From the NCBI GenBank assembly GCA_027886185.1, contig WOAB01000563.1:1798001-1862000 (forward strand): a stretch of DNA of 64,000 nucleotides, in the 5' to 3' direction. The position numbers and the translations under genes were made by a program. Source of the stretch: Rheum nobile (lineage: Eukaryota; Streptophyta; Magnoliopsida; Caryophyllales; Polygonaceae). Shown piece after piece: positions 36,000-46,647 of this stretch; the stretch's first letter is position 1; each line of letters starts with the position of its first letter. The notes below the pieces were generated by a model. The model worked only from the letters and a program-made list of their open reading frames with translations. It was not told the DNA's origin and ran no database searches.

Positions 36000-36347
36000 T
36001 CAGTTTAGAGAGATCATACCTAGTTCCATACGAAAATGTTCGAATGGTTCCCTGTTTAGTGCCTTGGTGAAGATGTCGGCGATTTGATCCTTAGTTCCAC
36101 AGAAGTCCATTGTCACCAACCCTTTCTCCACACAGTCACGTAAGAAGTGATGTCTTATCTCGATGTGCTTGGTACGTGAGTGTTGCATCGGATTCTTGGA
36201 GATATTTATGGCACTTGTATTGTCACAGAGAATGGGAATGGAGTTTAGAAGAATATCGTAGTCGTTGAGTTGTTGTTTGAGCCATAGGAGTTGAGTGCAA
36301 CAAGCAGCAGCAACTATGTATTCAGCTTCCGCAGTGGAGAGAGCCAC
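36000..36347 (-). pseudogene. Sirevirus RNase H
   Basis: The frame contains MALSTAEAEYIVAAACCTQ, PILCDNTSAINISKNP, HSRTKHIEIRHHFLRD and DQIADIFTKAL, the copia RNase H with its conserved acidic residues. It is separated from the RT frame by a TAG at about 36369-36371 that replaces the usual Trp of SWGSKKQ. Confidence 0.85.
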
Positions 36348-36368
36348 GGAGTTTTGCTTCTTTGACCC

Positions 36369-37532
36369 CTAGGAAACCAGACACGGCCAAAGGAACTGAG
36401 CCATTCCAGAGGTAGATTTTCTGTCCACTTTGTTCCCTGCGAAGTCAGCATCTGTGTATCCAACAAGATCAAGGCTTCCTCCCCTTGGATACCACAGACA
36501 AAGATCATATGTTCCTTTCAAATATCTCAGGATCCTCTTCACTGCTTTGAGATGTGTCTCTTTGGGATCGGCCTGAAAACGTGTACAAAGACATACACTA
36601 TACATAATATAAGGCCTACTGGCAGTGAGATATAGAAGCGAACCTATTATTCCTCGGTAGAGAGATGGATCAATTCCTTGCTCATGTTCGTCTTTTCCCA
36701 TTGGATTGTTTGGAGATATGGGAGTGGTGAAGGGTTTCGCATCATTCATACCAAACTTTTTGACGCACTCCCTGAGATACTTCTGTTGGTGCACTTTGGT
36801 TCCCTCATCTCCCTGAGAGACTTGCAGACCTAGGAAGAACTTGAGTTCTCCAACCATGCTCATCTCGAATTCACTGGCCATCAGCTTAGAGAATTTCTGA
36901 ACCAGTTTATCATCAGTGGATCCAAAGATGATATCATCCACATAGACTTGGACCACCAAAATATGCTTCCCTTCCTTCAGAAGGAACAGAGTCTTATCGA
37001 CCTTTCCTCGAACGTATCCGTGTGTCAGAAGGAACTGTGAGAGCCTTTCATACCAGGCCCTCGGGGCTTGCTTGAGACCATACAGAGCTTTGTCTAGAAT
37101 GTAGACATGGTCAGGTTGAGTGATGTCCTCAAAGCCGGGTGTTTGCTCCACGTAGACTTCCTCCTTAAGAACTCCATTCAAGAAGGCAGTCTTGACATCC
37201 ATCTGTTGCAGCTTGAACCCATGGAAAGAAGAATACGCAATTAGGAGTCTTATTGCTTCTAACCTGGCAACAGGAGCAAAGGTCTCATCATAGTCGATGC
37301 CTTCCTGCTGGTTGTAACCTTTCACCACCATCCTAGCTTTGTTCCTTGTGACCTGACCTTGATCATCCAACTTGTTTCTGAACACCCACTTGGTTCCAAT
37401 CACTGTTCTGTTCCTTGGACGAGGAACTAACCGCCAAACCTTGTTTCTTTCGAACTGGTGAAGTTCCTCTTGCCTGGCGTTTATCCAGTCAGGATACTTT
37501 AATGCTTCTCCTACAGTTTTGGGTTCTTGCAA
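36369..37532 (-). pseudogene. Sirevirus reverse transcriptase
   Basis: The RT domain is complete: EELHQFERNKVWRLVPRP, GTKWVFRNKLDDQG, ARMVVKGYNQQEGIDYDETF, QMDVKTAFLNGVLKEEVYVE and ALYGLKQAPRAWYERL. The catalytic YVDD lies in VVQVYVDDIIFGS, followed by GELKFFLGLQVSQ and LYRGIIGSLLYLTASRP. The stop at its 3' end is a Trp-to-TAG change. In a working element it would be one polyprotein with the integrase to its right. Confidence 0.9.
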
Positions 37533-37615
37533 AGAGAGAAAAGCATTGAAAGAACAAAAATTTTGTAGGAAGGAACGAGTTCTCTGAGGTGCTCCCTTTC
37601 TATAGTCAGTGACGA

Positions 37616-38833
37616 TTAGCTTGACTGGATGAGCCCACTTTTGCTGGTAGTTGGGAACTTGGAGATTGTTGATGTCGAATTCCTCTGAATCAGCGTTCCC
37701 AGCACTTGAGCCTTCACCTCCTGTGCCATTAGCATTAGGATTGACATCCCTCGTTTCTTCAGCAGAAGGGCAGTCCTCAGAGGGCTCCGCTGTGCCGTGA
37801 CTTGGGCTTTGTTCCCCTGAGGTGCCTGAGATACATCAGGGGGGTAAGCATTTTCTTCATTGCCCCCTGAGTTGGCGGAATTGGGAGTTCTTGGTGTAGA
37901 GGGATCATTTTGAGTTTCTTGATCTTCAGAGGTCCCACCGCTGACATTGCTATCTACAAGCTGAAAGAAATCATCTTCGGAAAGCTCGATGTTGCCTGAT
38001 AGTTCCTGCACATTGTTACCAGCCATAACAGTTTCATCAAATACAACATGAACGCTTTCCTCTACCTTTCTGGTTCTCTTGTTGAAAACTTTGTAGGCCT
38101 TGCTTTGCTGTGAATATCCTACAAAAGTTTCTTCATCACTTCTGGGATCAAACTTCCCAAGAGAATTTTCCCCGTTGTTGTGGACGAAGCACTTGCAACC
38201 AAATGTGCGCAAATGAGACACATTAGGTTTCCTTCCCTTCAGAAGCTCATAGGCAGTTTTGTTCAGAAGATGACGGATGGTTGCTCTGTTCAGAACGTAG
38301 CACGCAGCATTCAAGGCTTCGGCCCAGAAACTCCTTGGAAGACCACTTGAGATGAGAAGAGTACGCGTCATGTCTTCCAGAGTTCTGTTCTTTCTTTCAA
38401 CAACACCGTTTTGCTGTGGGGTCTTGGGAGCAGAGAAGTTGTGGTTGATACCTCTGTTCCTACAGAGGGATAAGAACTGAGAGTTCTCGAATTCAGTTCC
38501 ATGATCAGTGCGAATAGACCCTAAGGAATGTCCAGTGCTCCTTTCGGCTGCCTTAAGCCAGGACTCAAACTCCGCGAACACTTCATCCTTTGTGGAGATA
38601 AATAGAGTCCATGTGTACCTGGAATAGTCATCAACAATAACAAAGACATATGCATTTCTCCCACGGCTCTTCGTGCGCATAGGCCCACAAAGATCCATGT
38701 GTACTAATTCCAGAGGACGTGTTGTACTTACATCCCTTTTTGACTTGAAGGAAGACCTCACTTGTTTTCCTTTAATGCATGCGTCACACACGTCACTTCT
38801 CATTGCTTCAACCTTGGGAAGGCCATTCACCAA
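37616..38833 (-). pseudogene. Sirevirus integrase
   Basis: The zinc-region end CDACIKGKQVRSSF is followed by the catalytic core MDLCGPM, IVDDYSRYTW, SIRTDHGTEFENSQF and PQQNGVVERKNRTL (D-D-E), then RKPNVSHLRTFGCKCFVHN and VGYSQQSKAYKVFN. A Trp-to-TAG change just upstream (DL-stop-HKRFGH) cuts it from the protease. Near 37765 the frame shifts: the end of this frame is out of register, whereas another frame reads AHPVKLIVTDYRKG. Confidence 0.88.
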
Positions 38834-38890
38834 CTCGTGTCTATGAAGTTTGGATAGGAGTTGAAGGCTAGCATGTCCAAAGCGTTTGTG

Positions 38891-39361
38891 CTACAAGTCT
38901 GTCGTCTCAGCAATAGACGACAAACATAGGTCCTTGTCAGGGATGAAAGCAGGGTCGACCTCATAGACATTGTTGTCGCAGATCCCTTTGAGTAAGATTT
39001 TCCCTGTACTTAGACACTCAACATGACAATCATCAGTGGTAAAGACTACCCTATTTTTTCTGTTTTGACATAGTTGAGCCACACTAAACAGATCAAACTT
39101 GAGATTATTCACTAGATTCACATTATTCACAGTGATGTGTTTAGAGAGTCTTACCATACCGATACCACAAACCTCACCCTTACTCTTGTTTCCAAAAGTT
39201 ATCGATGCCCCTGAGGCTGGCTGAAGAGAAGTGAACCATTCACTGTTCCCTGTCATGTGACTTGAACATGCACTGTCAAGGTGCCAAGAGCCTTTCCTTG
39301 CTTCCTCCTCGGATTTATGAGAACCACCTTCTGATACGTTGTGACCTTTTGAGCTCATCAA
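38891..39361 (-). pseudogene. Sirevirus protease
   Basis: The active site is in WHLDSACSSHMTGN, the copia DSA/G-type context, followed by VNNVNLVNNLKFDLFSVAQL and CHVECLSTGKILLKG, the conserved linker to the integrase zinc region. Confidence 0.85.
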
Positions 39362-39430
39362 GCAGATATCCTTTGAGAGAGGAGATGCTTCATCATCTGA
39401 GCTGCAGTCACCCCACTTCGCAATCCTCGT

Positions 39431-39664
39431 TTATTCCTCGTTGAAGACATGTGAAGAACCTGCCGCTTTGTTGAGGCACCTTTTTGCGAAGTGTCCGTTG
39501 TCATAGCAGTGAGAGCAGACAACCTTCTTCATGTCATTGTGAACCATGACCGAACCTTTAGTGCCTTTGCTTCGAGACCATATCTTCTTCATGGCTTGAG
39601 TGATGAGAGCCACATCTACATCACCTTCTTGAGAGTCTCTATCCAAGGCATTTCCTGACGACAT
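39431..39664 (-). pseudogene. gag: Sirevirus gag remnant (zinc-knuckle end only)
   Basis: Only about 78 codons remain, starting MSSGNALDRD at 39664, barely 50 bp inside the 5' LTR/PBS. They carry CSHCYDNGHFAKRC (C-x2-C-x4-H-x4-C). The UBN2-type capsid region normally about 250 residues long is absent, so an internal deletion removed it. A TAA separates it from the protease frame. Confidence 0.8.
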
Positions 39665-39710
39665 CTTTCCTGCAGAATCTGTAACTAAAACAAACAATCT
39701 AGAGCACCAG

Positions 39711-39722
39711 GCTCTGATACCA
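39711..39722 (-). other. Sirevirus primer-binding site
   Basis: gctctgatacca on the plus strand is TGGTATCAGAGC on the minus strand, the initiator-Met tRNA PBS, two bases from the 5' LTR. Confidence 0.85.
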
Positions 39723-39724
39723 AT

Positions 39725-40642
39725 TGTTGGATCGTTAGAGTTACATCTGAGGGAACAAAAGCTTTGTTCCCACAGAAGTTGCAGCGGATAAATATAGCAG
39801 GAAAGATAACGAACGAACTCACGATATATAGTGGAAACCCTGATTAGCAAAACTAGCTTCTCAAGGAAAAACCACTACCTCCAAGCTTTCGCTTGAGAGA
39901 ATTTTGAAGCGTGTACTTGTCTTATTGATTTCTTGCTTGATTACACTTGTATCCTGGACTTCGACATCTAAACAACCAGCTAGACTTGAAACCTCTTCTA
40001 CAACGATGAATCAAACTCAACCCTCAAAGACTTACACACACCTCACTTCTTTTCTTTCTTCTTTTCGTTCTCTCTATTTTCCGTCGTCGTCGTTACATAG
40101 AAATGAATCCACACCTCTATTAAATACAACTCGGCAAACCCTAAATGTAACAAGATAAGATTTATCCAAATAAGGCAACAAGAAGATATGATTTTGTAGA
40201 GGGAATAATATCCCAGTCGTCTATATTAATTTAAAGGAAGGATTCCGTAAATTAATATATTTGGATAAGATAGAGTACTCTCTCTCCAATTATCTTATCT
40301 TAGGAAGGTTTTCCTAAGATAACACAATCGGGCTTCTCTCTCCATATCTTCTCAAATCGGCTTGATCCTTGGAGCCGAAGTCATTCATCTTTGACCGCGT
40401 GCATGATTCTGCGTTTGATTTGTTTCCATAAATGGCATGCTGGATTCTTCTTTCCATTCGCAGCTTCGATCTTGTTCGACGATGTTGGTCCTTCAGAGGT
40501 AACAAAGCACATGAACAGAGCTTTGTTCCCTCTTCGATCCTTCGCTGCAATGGTTCTCTGAGACAACTGTCTTTGTTCCTGAAACACTTAGTACCCAGAT
40601 TAGTTGAATGTTTGTCACTATCAAAACCTAAGGAATTCAACA
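39725..40642 (-). repeat. Sirevirus 5' LTR
   Basis: The 918-bp partner of 33823-34740 carries TG/CA ends and is followed by the ctatt target duplication. Confidence 0.9.
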
Positions 40643-41538
40643 CTATTAAATATTTATAATTTATAATATAATTTTTTTTGTTAAGATGTTATTTTGTCTG
40701 ATCGAACTATATTTTTTACTTTATTAATTTATTTTCTCACTAATTGTTGTTTGCTTAAGATTTTCAGTTAAGTAGTTATTCCATTAATACTTCCATTTAA
40801 ATATACTATCTATCCATCTATCTAATTCGTCTAGATAAATAGTATGAATTATACTCATTAATTCAAATTTGAATTTTTGAAGCAAATTGCATTGAATTCT
40901 CTCTATACATATATATTAATTTACGACAATGTGTTTCGTCCAACTTGATTGATGCTGAACATCATCAATATGAAAATGAGTGAAAAAATAATAGTATAGA
41001 TGAAGTCGACATACATTAATGAGTCAATACTTTTTGTTTCAAATAAGTTTGTAAATGATTCATTGATGAATTAATACCTTATAGTCATTAAATTGAAAAT
41101 TATCGTTATTTAATCTATATCAAAATTATTATGTATCACATTTTATTGATTAAACGATTTGTTATTTTGCGAGTAGATAACACTTTACCAATATAATTAA
41201 CAACTATGTGAATATGTATGAATGAAATATAATATATTTATACAGTTATATAATTAACAATAAAATGTTGAACATATTATTGTTAAACAACAATTTATTG
41301 TTATTTCAATCTTCCATTTATATAATTCTTAAACAATATGAATAAGATATTTTTTTCTTAAAACTACTTAGATAAGCTCACCCGTGTAGGGTGCAGGCAC
41401 TACACTAGTTAATGTTTATAGCTCTTTTTAATGTTTATAGCTTAATTTTGTCTTGTCTTGTAGAGAAAGATAATAGGATTAGCTTGTCTTGAAAGCTTCA
41501 GTTTTAATCGTTTCTTCTTCTTCTTTATATTTTTTAAT

Positions 41539-42680
41539 GAGGGATTTGCAGAAAACCACCCCTTAAATAGGCCTATTTGCCCACAACCATCTGTTATACA
41601 CGTAATTACTTGAGCCCATCCTTTAAATGCATTCCGTTAGCGCTGAATCACCCATACCCCAAATCCGTTCATTTCCTCCGTTATCTAGTGTGCAATTACC
41701 ATTATACCCTTCATTTATCGGGTTTTTGAGCGATTCTTTCATTTTTTGTTGGGTTAGGTTTTTATTTATTAGAAACCCGGTTTAGTGCCCCTCAAACTCG
41801 AACTGCTACTGTTCACCTTCTCCTACTTCCAGCCGTCCGCGCAAACCCAAGCTCGTTCATGGCCGATTTCGGCCCAAGGTGGAACGTGATTTGGGAAATT
41901 AGGCCATTGGCTTCGTAGAGTAGACTATGACGTGTCTAATTAGCTTAAAACCAGGAAGAATCACATAAATATAAGATCAAATTTCTTCCTGAAAGGCAAG
42001 AAATCATTTCAAATTCTGGGCCCGAGGGGTAGCGACTCGGTGGTTCGCGAGGCTGGGTTCGAAGGTCGCGAGCAGCGGTAGGGAGATGGTGGCTTGGTGT
42101 GGGTGAGGGCTAGTGGTGTGGTGGCTGGCGGGTCTGCGCTCGGCAGCGGATGCGGTCAGGAGCAGGTCGCGTGGAGGTCCGACGAGGTTGTGGTTGGCGG
42201 TGATGGGGGAGATGGTGAGAGAGGAAAGGGGTATGGCTCGCAAGCAGATCTAGGCGCGGGCTCGGTGAGTCGGGGTATGGTAAGGCGTGGGTTCGATGGT
42301 GGGTCGCGAGCCAGGCGTGACAGACGGCGGGGTGGGGCGTGACGGCGGGGAGATACAGAGGGGAACAAGAAAGGAGGAGGGAAGAAAGGAAAAAGCAAAA
42401 AACAAAATCGGCTCAAAAAACCCAAATCGGACACTAAATCGGGTTTTTAACTAATAAAAACCTAACCCTTGAAAAAATGGAAGAACCGCTCAAAAACCAA
42501 ATAAAGTGAGGGTATAATGGTAATTGCACACCAGATAACGGAGGAAATGGACGAATTTGGGGTATGGGTGGTTCAGCGCTAACGGAATGCATTTAAAGGG
42601 TGAGTTCAAGTAATTACGTGTATAACGGGTGGTTGTGGGCAAATAGGCCTATTTAAGGGGTGGTTTTCTGCAAATCCATC
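41539..42680. mobile_element. MULE-like element with about 230-bp TIRs and GC-rich interior
   Basis: The termini gagggatttgcagaaaacc and its inverse (gatggatttgcagaaaacc) extend into matching inverted repeats of about 230 bp. These include aaataggcctatttgcccac, gcattccgttagcgctga and gggtataatggtaattgc. The flanking 9-mers ttttttaat (41530-41538) and ttttttatt (42681-42689) fit a 9-bp Mutator-type duplication with one mismatch. The interior (about 41780-42400) is strikingly GC-rich against AT-rich surroundings. It has open frames on both strands (42094-42342 plus; 42156-42434 minus) but no transposase motif, so it may be captured genic DNA (Pack-MULE). Confidence 0.7.
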
Positions 42681-42689
42681 TTTTTTATT

Positions 42690-43256
42690 CTTATCATCTT
42701 CTACCTCCTTGTGGAAGACAAGGAAAGAAAGAAAAACACACACAAAAGGTGGTGGTTGTTGATGAACACATGAACAATCTGCGAGGGTAGCTGAAGACTG
42801 ACAAATTTGTGAGGAAAGCCGGAGATCGGTGGTTCTGGTGTGGGCCAAGCCAACAAGGGGTCAGATAAGGTAGTGATATGGGTTTATGGTGGTTCGCGCC
42901 GTAAATCCAGGGGACGAGCTCTTGTGTAGTCGGAGTGGTGAGGTTCGATGTTTCAATAGATAGTTGAGGCAGATTGAAGAGACTCCAAGTTCAGGACTGA
43001 AATTGGTTCATGGGTCTTCGTCGGCTAGTGATTCAGATCACGTTGGTGCACCACAAAATGGACCAAGTCCTTCAGATTTGAGACAGAGACAGAGCCAGAC
43101 CGATGGTAGAAAATGGTACGAAATGGTGCTACTTGAGGATAAATGGTGGATCCGCCTCTATGAAGCTAGAGGCAATAAAGTTTATTCTTGTTATTGATTG
43201 TTTTTGTTTAAGGGGTTTATCCATTCAGTTGGATTTTTCATAGTTGTTATTGATAA
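42690..43256. other. Unassigned DNA left of the Helitron 3' end
   Basis: The sequence is moderately GC-balanced. A plus frame at 42964-43197 reads SSSASDSDHVGAPQNGPSPS and KWWIRLYEARGNKVYS, with no family recognised. It could be an exon remnant, but no flanking splice pair is compelling. Confidence 0.35.
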
Positions 43257-43287
43257 CTAGAAATTGAAGCCCGTGCTTCGCACGGGC
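43257..43287 (-). other. Helitron 3' terminal hairpin and CTAG
   Basis: The perfect 8-bp stem gcccgtgc/gcacgggc with a 3-nt loop is followed 8 nt later by CTAG on the minus strand, with T as the next base. The same terminus, with one base changed in the tail, occurs at 53985-54015. Confidence 0.75.
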
Positions 43288-44060
43288 CATTTGTGTATAT
43301 GTAATATCACGACATGGATTGTTGTTATGTTTTTTATGTTAGACATATATTATTTGATATTTATTTAAATGTAAGTATGTTAGGTATAAAATGTTATGAT
43401 TGTACATAAGAAGCGGGTTATTTTATTTTTTTATAATTTTGGTTAAAAGTATAATTTTAATTTTGAATTAAAGTGAAAGTTTGTTTTTGTAGGGGTGTTT
43501 TTGTGAATATTTTAGAAATCTATATCTAATTTTGTTTTTGTTGAAGGTTTACATCGTCCATAAAATAGTTTGCTTTATTCGTTACTAACAATCAGTCGTC
43601 CTAAATCGATTGTCTTTGTCCTCCTTCTAGTGAAAGTTATTCGTGCATGAGGCAAACAATCGATACCTCAATAGTGCTATTAGACTATCCAAGTCTCTGA
43701 TATCTTCATATAAAATTAACATATCTTAATCAAAAGACAATTATATTAATAAATTTAAACCGATATATATATAAGTATTTAGTGCAGGTGTAGACTACAA
43801 AATAGATCCAAATACATATAATCAAGGATAGTTTATCGTGCGGTCGATATATACTTGCATCCTCGATAATCGGAAATCCTCATTCACATCTTGAACTTAA
43901 TAATTATGATTACTTCAACGACCATGTCTTTTAAGGTGTTGCCCAAAGTCTCCCAAGCTTCACTATATGGCTTTCTAAAGCTAATTTTCATGTAGAAGAA
44001 TGAGATGATGGATGCACATAGCAAATGAACGGAATACTGAAGAAGGGTCTTTGACAGACA
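43288..44060 (-). repeat. Helitron 3' zone shared with the second Helitron
   Basis: This block is colinear with 54016-55075 apart from an extra segment of about 240 bp there. Shared segments include 'catccataaaatagtttgc', 'caatcagtcgtcctaaatcg' and 'ccaagcttnatatatggctttc'. The minus frame around 43884-44219 (SIISFFYMKISFRKPY) is partly conserved in both copies, but I recognise no family. Confidence 0.65.
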
Positions 44061-44274
44061 ATTCCATTTGCTTGTACGGTACCCTTTGTACTGATTAATC
44101 TTGTAATTGACAGACAAATTCCCCGTGCTTAGTATTTCTTTTAGTTTGCACAAAAAATGTAATTTAAAATTATAGTAATTTACTAATTTATGTAACTGAC
44201 ATGTTAAATGTAGTGACAATACACTAAGTATGTCTAGAAGATATAATTTTATTCATTTTCGTGCACAAGCTTAA

Positions 44275-44679
44275 TTAGGTTCGTTTTTCATCTCTTGGGA
44301 TCCCTTTTTCCTCAACGTACGTAAGAAATTTGTTGAGAATTTGTAAGAATAAGAAAAGTATAGGAAAAAACTTGATGAAAACAACAAACTTTTCTAGGCT
44401 AAACAAAGTCACACGATAAGATACCAGTTTTCTCACAAATCCGTACTTTGCACGAATGAAATTTTCAATTCCAACTCTACTATGATTTGGAGGTAACTTA
44501 GCTTCCCGATACACATTTGATTTTCCATTCCCCATTGCTGCCAAAAAGAATACAAGCTTCACTTCAGTATAACTTTTCTAAAGTGCTGAGTAAATATATG
44601 CATAATCTTTTTTTACTGACTTACTTTGCATAAATGCAATCTGCTCCGGGAGCCACGTATCCAGCATGGCAGATCGAAC
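44275..44679 (-). pseudogene. ArfGAP (AGD5-like) exons, 3' part of captured fragment
   Basis: Three minus-strand exons continue the ArfGAP domain. 44679-44625: VRSAMLDTWLPEQIAFM, after acceptor tag and before donor gtaagt. 44537-44447: AMGNGKSNVYREAKLPP, HSRVGIENFIRAK. 44314-44275: EEKGIPRDEKRT, then stop. Compared with AGD5-type proteins several residues are altered, and the usual long C-terminal region is absent because a stop follows directly. The fragment therefore ends within or just after the GAP domain. The first two exons lie at 50264-50507 beyond the copia insertion. Confidence 0.85.
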
Positions 44680-44689
44680 CTACAACAAG

Positions 44690-45179
44690 ATTAACATTTT
44701 TGGAACATTAGCAACTGGTTGTAGTAAGACTTAAGAAGACTAAACTATTTGCATACGATGTCTGATAAGGAATCAAGAACAACAGAGCATTCAAAAAGAA
44801 TGTCACTGTAATTTCCATCAAAATACAGTACACCAGTAAGCATTTAAATGGGAGCTAACATCCTCTTCAGTGGAGACAGTTTAATTATACAGTTTTAAGT
44901 TGTGAATATCACTTTAGATACACATCAATAAGAAAATTAGTCTTTGACTGTTTCCGGTTACAAGCATCTAAAACATAATTTCATAGAGGAAGAAGCCAAA
45001 ACATAGAACTAACATGAATTCCCCAAACCCATAATTATTATGTTCAGTGTGTATAAATGTATGAAGCAAAAGTAAAAACAATTTTGAATTCAGTATGATG
45101 CTTAGCCTCTACCTAATATTGTGATTTGTGACACTGACCTCTTAGTAACCCCATCACAAAACTCTCATCCACTACTTTT
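44690..45179. other. Intronic DNA of the captured ArfGAP, left of the copia element
   Basis: AT-rich sequence without a coding motif. It lies between ArfGAP exons 2 and 3 and contains the left ctttt target copy at 45175-45179. Confidence 0.6.
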
Positions 45180-45430
45180 TATAGTTGAATAAGAAAACTT
45201 AATTACTTTCATTGATTGAGTTGTTGAATATATATACACAGGAAGAGATCTAAACTAAGTGGGAGAGATAATTGTAGACATGCCTACAATCTCTCAACTT
45301 ACATTCAAATCATGGGAGCACTAACAATAAGGTACTAATTGCCGAGAGATGCTAGGCTTAATTACTGAAGTAAATGACAAACATAATTAAGTAAATGAAA
45401 TAGAAAACAGACATAGGTTATATGGCAATA
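45180..45430 (-). repeat. Ale-like 3' LTR
   Basis: This 251-bp repeat runs from tatagttgaataag to atggcaata on the plus strand. The RNase H frame reads a few codons into it (ends at 45418). Confidence 0.9.
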
Positions 45431-46644
45431 TGCCCTGGCAAGCTGGACGTTCTTCTGGAGAGACCAAGCTTGGATAAAATTGAAATGAACTGAGGACGGG
45501 AGAGCGCCTTCGTAAGAACATCAGCGAGTTGCGAAGCGGTCGAAACATGAACGACTCGGAAGCTTCCTTGTTGAACGTGCTGACGGACGAAGTGGAAGGC
45601 GATGGCGACATGCTTCATTCGGGAGTGGAAGACCGGGTTGGAGGAGAGAAAAGTGGCGCCCAAGTTGTCACAGTAAAGAACAGGTTGGAGGACTGGCTTT
45701 CGAAGTTCCTTTAGCAGAGAGACGACCCATAATACCTCAGACGCAACTTCGGCGAGGGCACGATACTCCGCCTCTGTGGATGAGCGGGCAACGGCCTTCT
45801 GTTTACGGGAGCTCCAAGAGATGGGAGTGGAGCCGAGGTAGACAACGTAACCAGTGGTGGAGACGAAATCATCACGGTCGCCGGCCCAGTCGGCGTCGGA
45901 AAAGGCATGAAGGGAGGTTGTGGATGATGGGGAGATGAGAACACCGAGATCTGTTGAGCCGGCAAGGTAGCGAAGGAGGCGCTTCAGCGCGGCCCAATGA
46001 TCAGTGGTGGGGTTTTGTATGAATTGCGAGAGGCGATTGACAGTGAAGGCAACATCAGGACGTGTAAGGCCGAGATATTGCAGACTGCCAACCAAACATC
46101 GGTAGTCAGAGGGAGAGGGAAGCGGGGAGCCAGAGGATTTTTGAAGAGGAAAGTCTGGGGAGAGAGGAGTGGAAACGGGTTTAGTGTCGTCCATACCAGC
46201 TTTGAGGAGCAGATCATTGATATATTTCCGTTGAGAGAGGAAGAGACCACCGGATTGGGGAATGACCTCGACACCGAGAAAGTAGGATAGGTTGCCGAGG
46301 TCTTTGAGAGAGAAGCGGGAAGAAAGACGATGAATGAGGGAGTTTGTAGAGTTTAGAGAATTACCTGTGACAATTATATCATCCACATAAACCAACAAGT
46401 ACAGGATTGTTGATCCATGAAGATATATAAACAACGATGGATCGGAGATGGAGTTGATGAAGCCAAGCTGAAGGAGATAGGTTCGCAGCTCCGTGTACCA
46501 GGCGCGGGGCGCCTGTTTGAGGCCGTACAGGGCCCGGTTGAGGCGGCAGACGTGCTGGGGGCGAGCCGGATCAACGAAGCCAGGGGGTTGGCTAACGAAG
46601 ACTTCCTCAGTGAGACTGCCTTGGAGGAAGGCGTTGTTTATGTT
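45418..46644 (-). pseudogene. Ale-like RT (second half) and RNase H
   Basis: Following the stop at 46645, the frame gives LNINNAFLQGSLTEEVFV, ALYGLKQAPRAWYTELRTYL and the catalytic LLVYVDDIIVTG, then LGNLSYFLGVEVIPQSGG. RNase H follows with HAFSDADWAGDRDDFVSTTG, SRKQKAVARSSTEAEYRALA, PVLYCDNLGATFLSSNPVFH, SRMKHVAIAFHFVR and ASQLADVLTKAL. All catalytic residues are present. Confidence 0.9.
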
Positions 46645-46647
46645 GAG

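Larger units (their letters stand above)
33823..40642 (-). mobile_element. Sirevirus-like Ty1/copia LTR retrotransposon (minus strand)
   Basis: The flanks carry ctatt duplications (33818-33822 and 40643-40647). Two 918-bp LTRs (TGTTGGATC...TTCAACA) differ at only about a dozen positions by eye, so the insertion is recent. The PBS complementary to initiator-Met tRNA is at 39711-39722, beside the right (5') LTR. Copia order (protease, integrase, RT, RNase H) runs leftwards. A 1.25-kb non-coding 3' zone holds several purine-tract repeats, including ccaaaagggggaaaa on the minus strand, a Sirevirus hallmark. Most of gag is missing and pol has stops and frameshifts, so this copy is defective. Confidence 0.9.
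32628..41408 (+). mobile_element. Probable non-autonomous Helitron split by a Sirevirus
   Basis: The 3' end is well marked: hairpin caccc-gtgta-gggtg (41379-41393), then a tail ending gcactacactag at 41408, followed by T. The same tail closes the Helitron at 17412. The proposed 5' end is the tctatatctatatattaaag segment near 32628-32634, preceded by A; a second candidate (tctatattaaaactc) lies near 33251. With the 6.8-kb copia insertion removed, the Helitron would be about 2 kb, AT-rich and non-coding. The 5' end is inferred only from composition and the TC start. Confidence 0.5.

Noticed and set aside
43884..44219. 111-residue minus frame partly conserved between the two Helitrons (SIISFFYMKISFRKPY)
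   Set aside because: Conservation is explained by shared Helitron 3' sequence; no domain is recognised and the second copy stops early.
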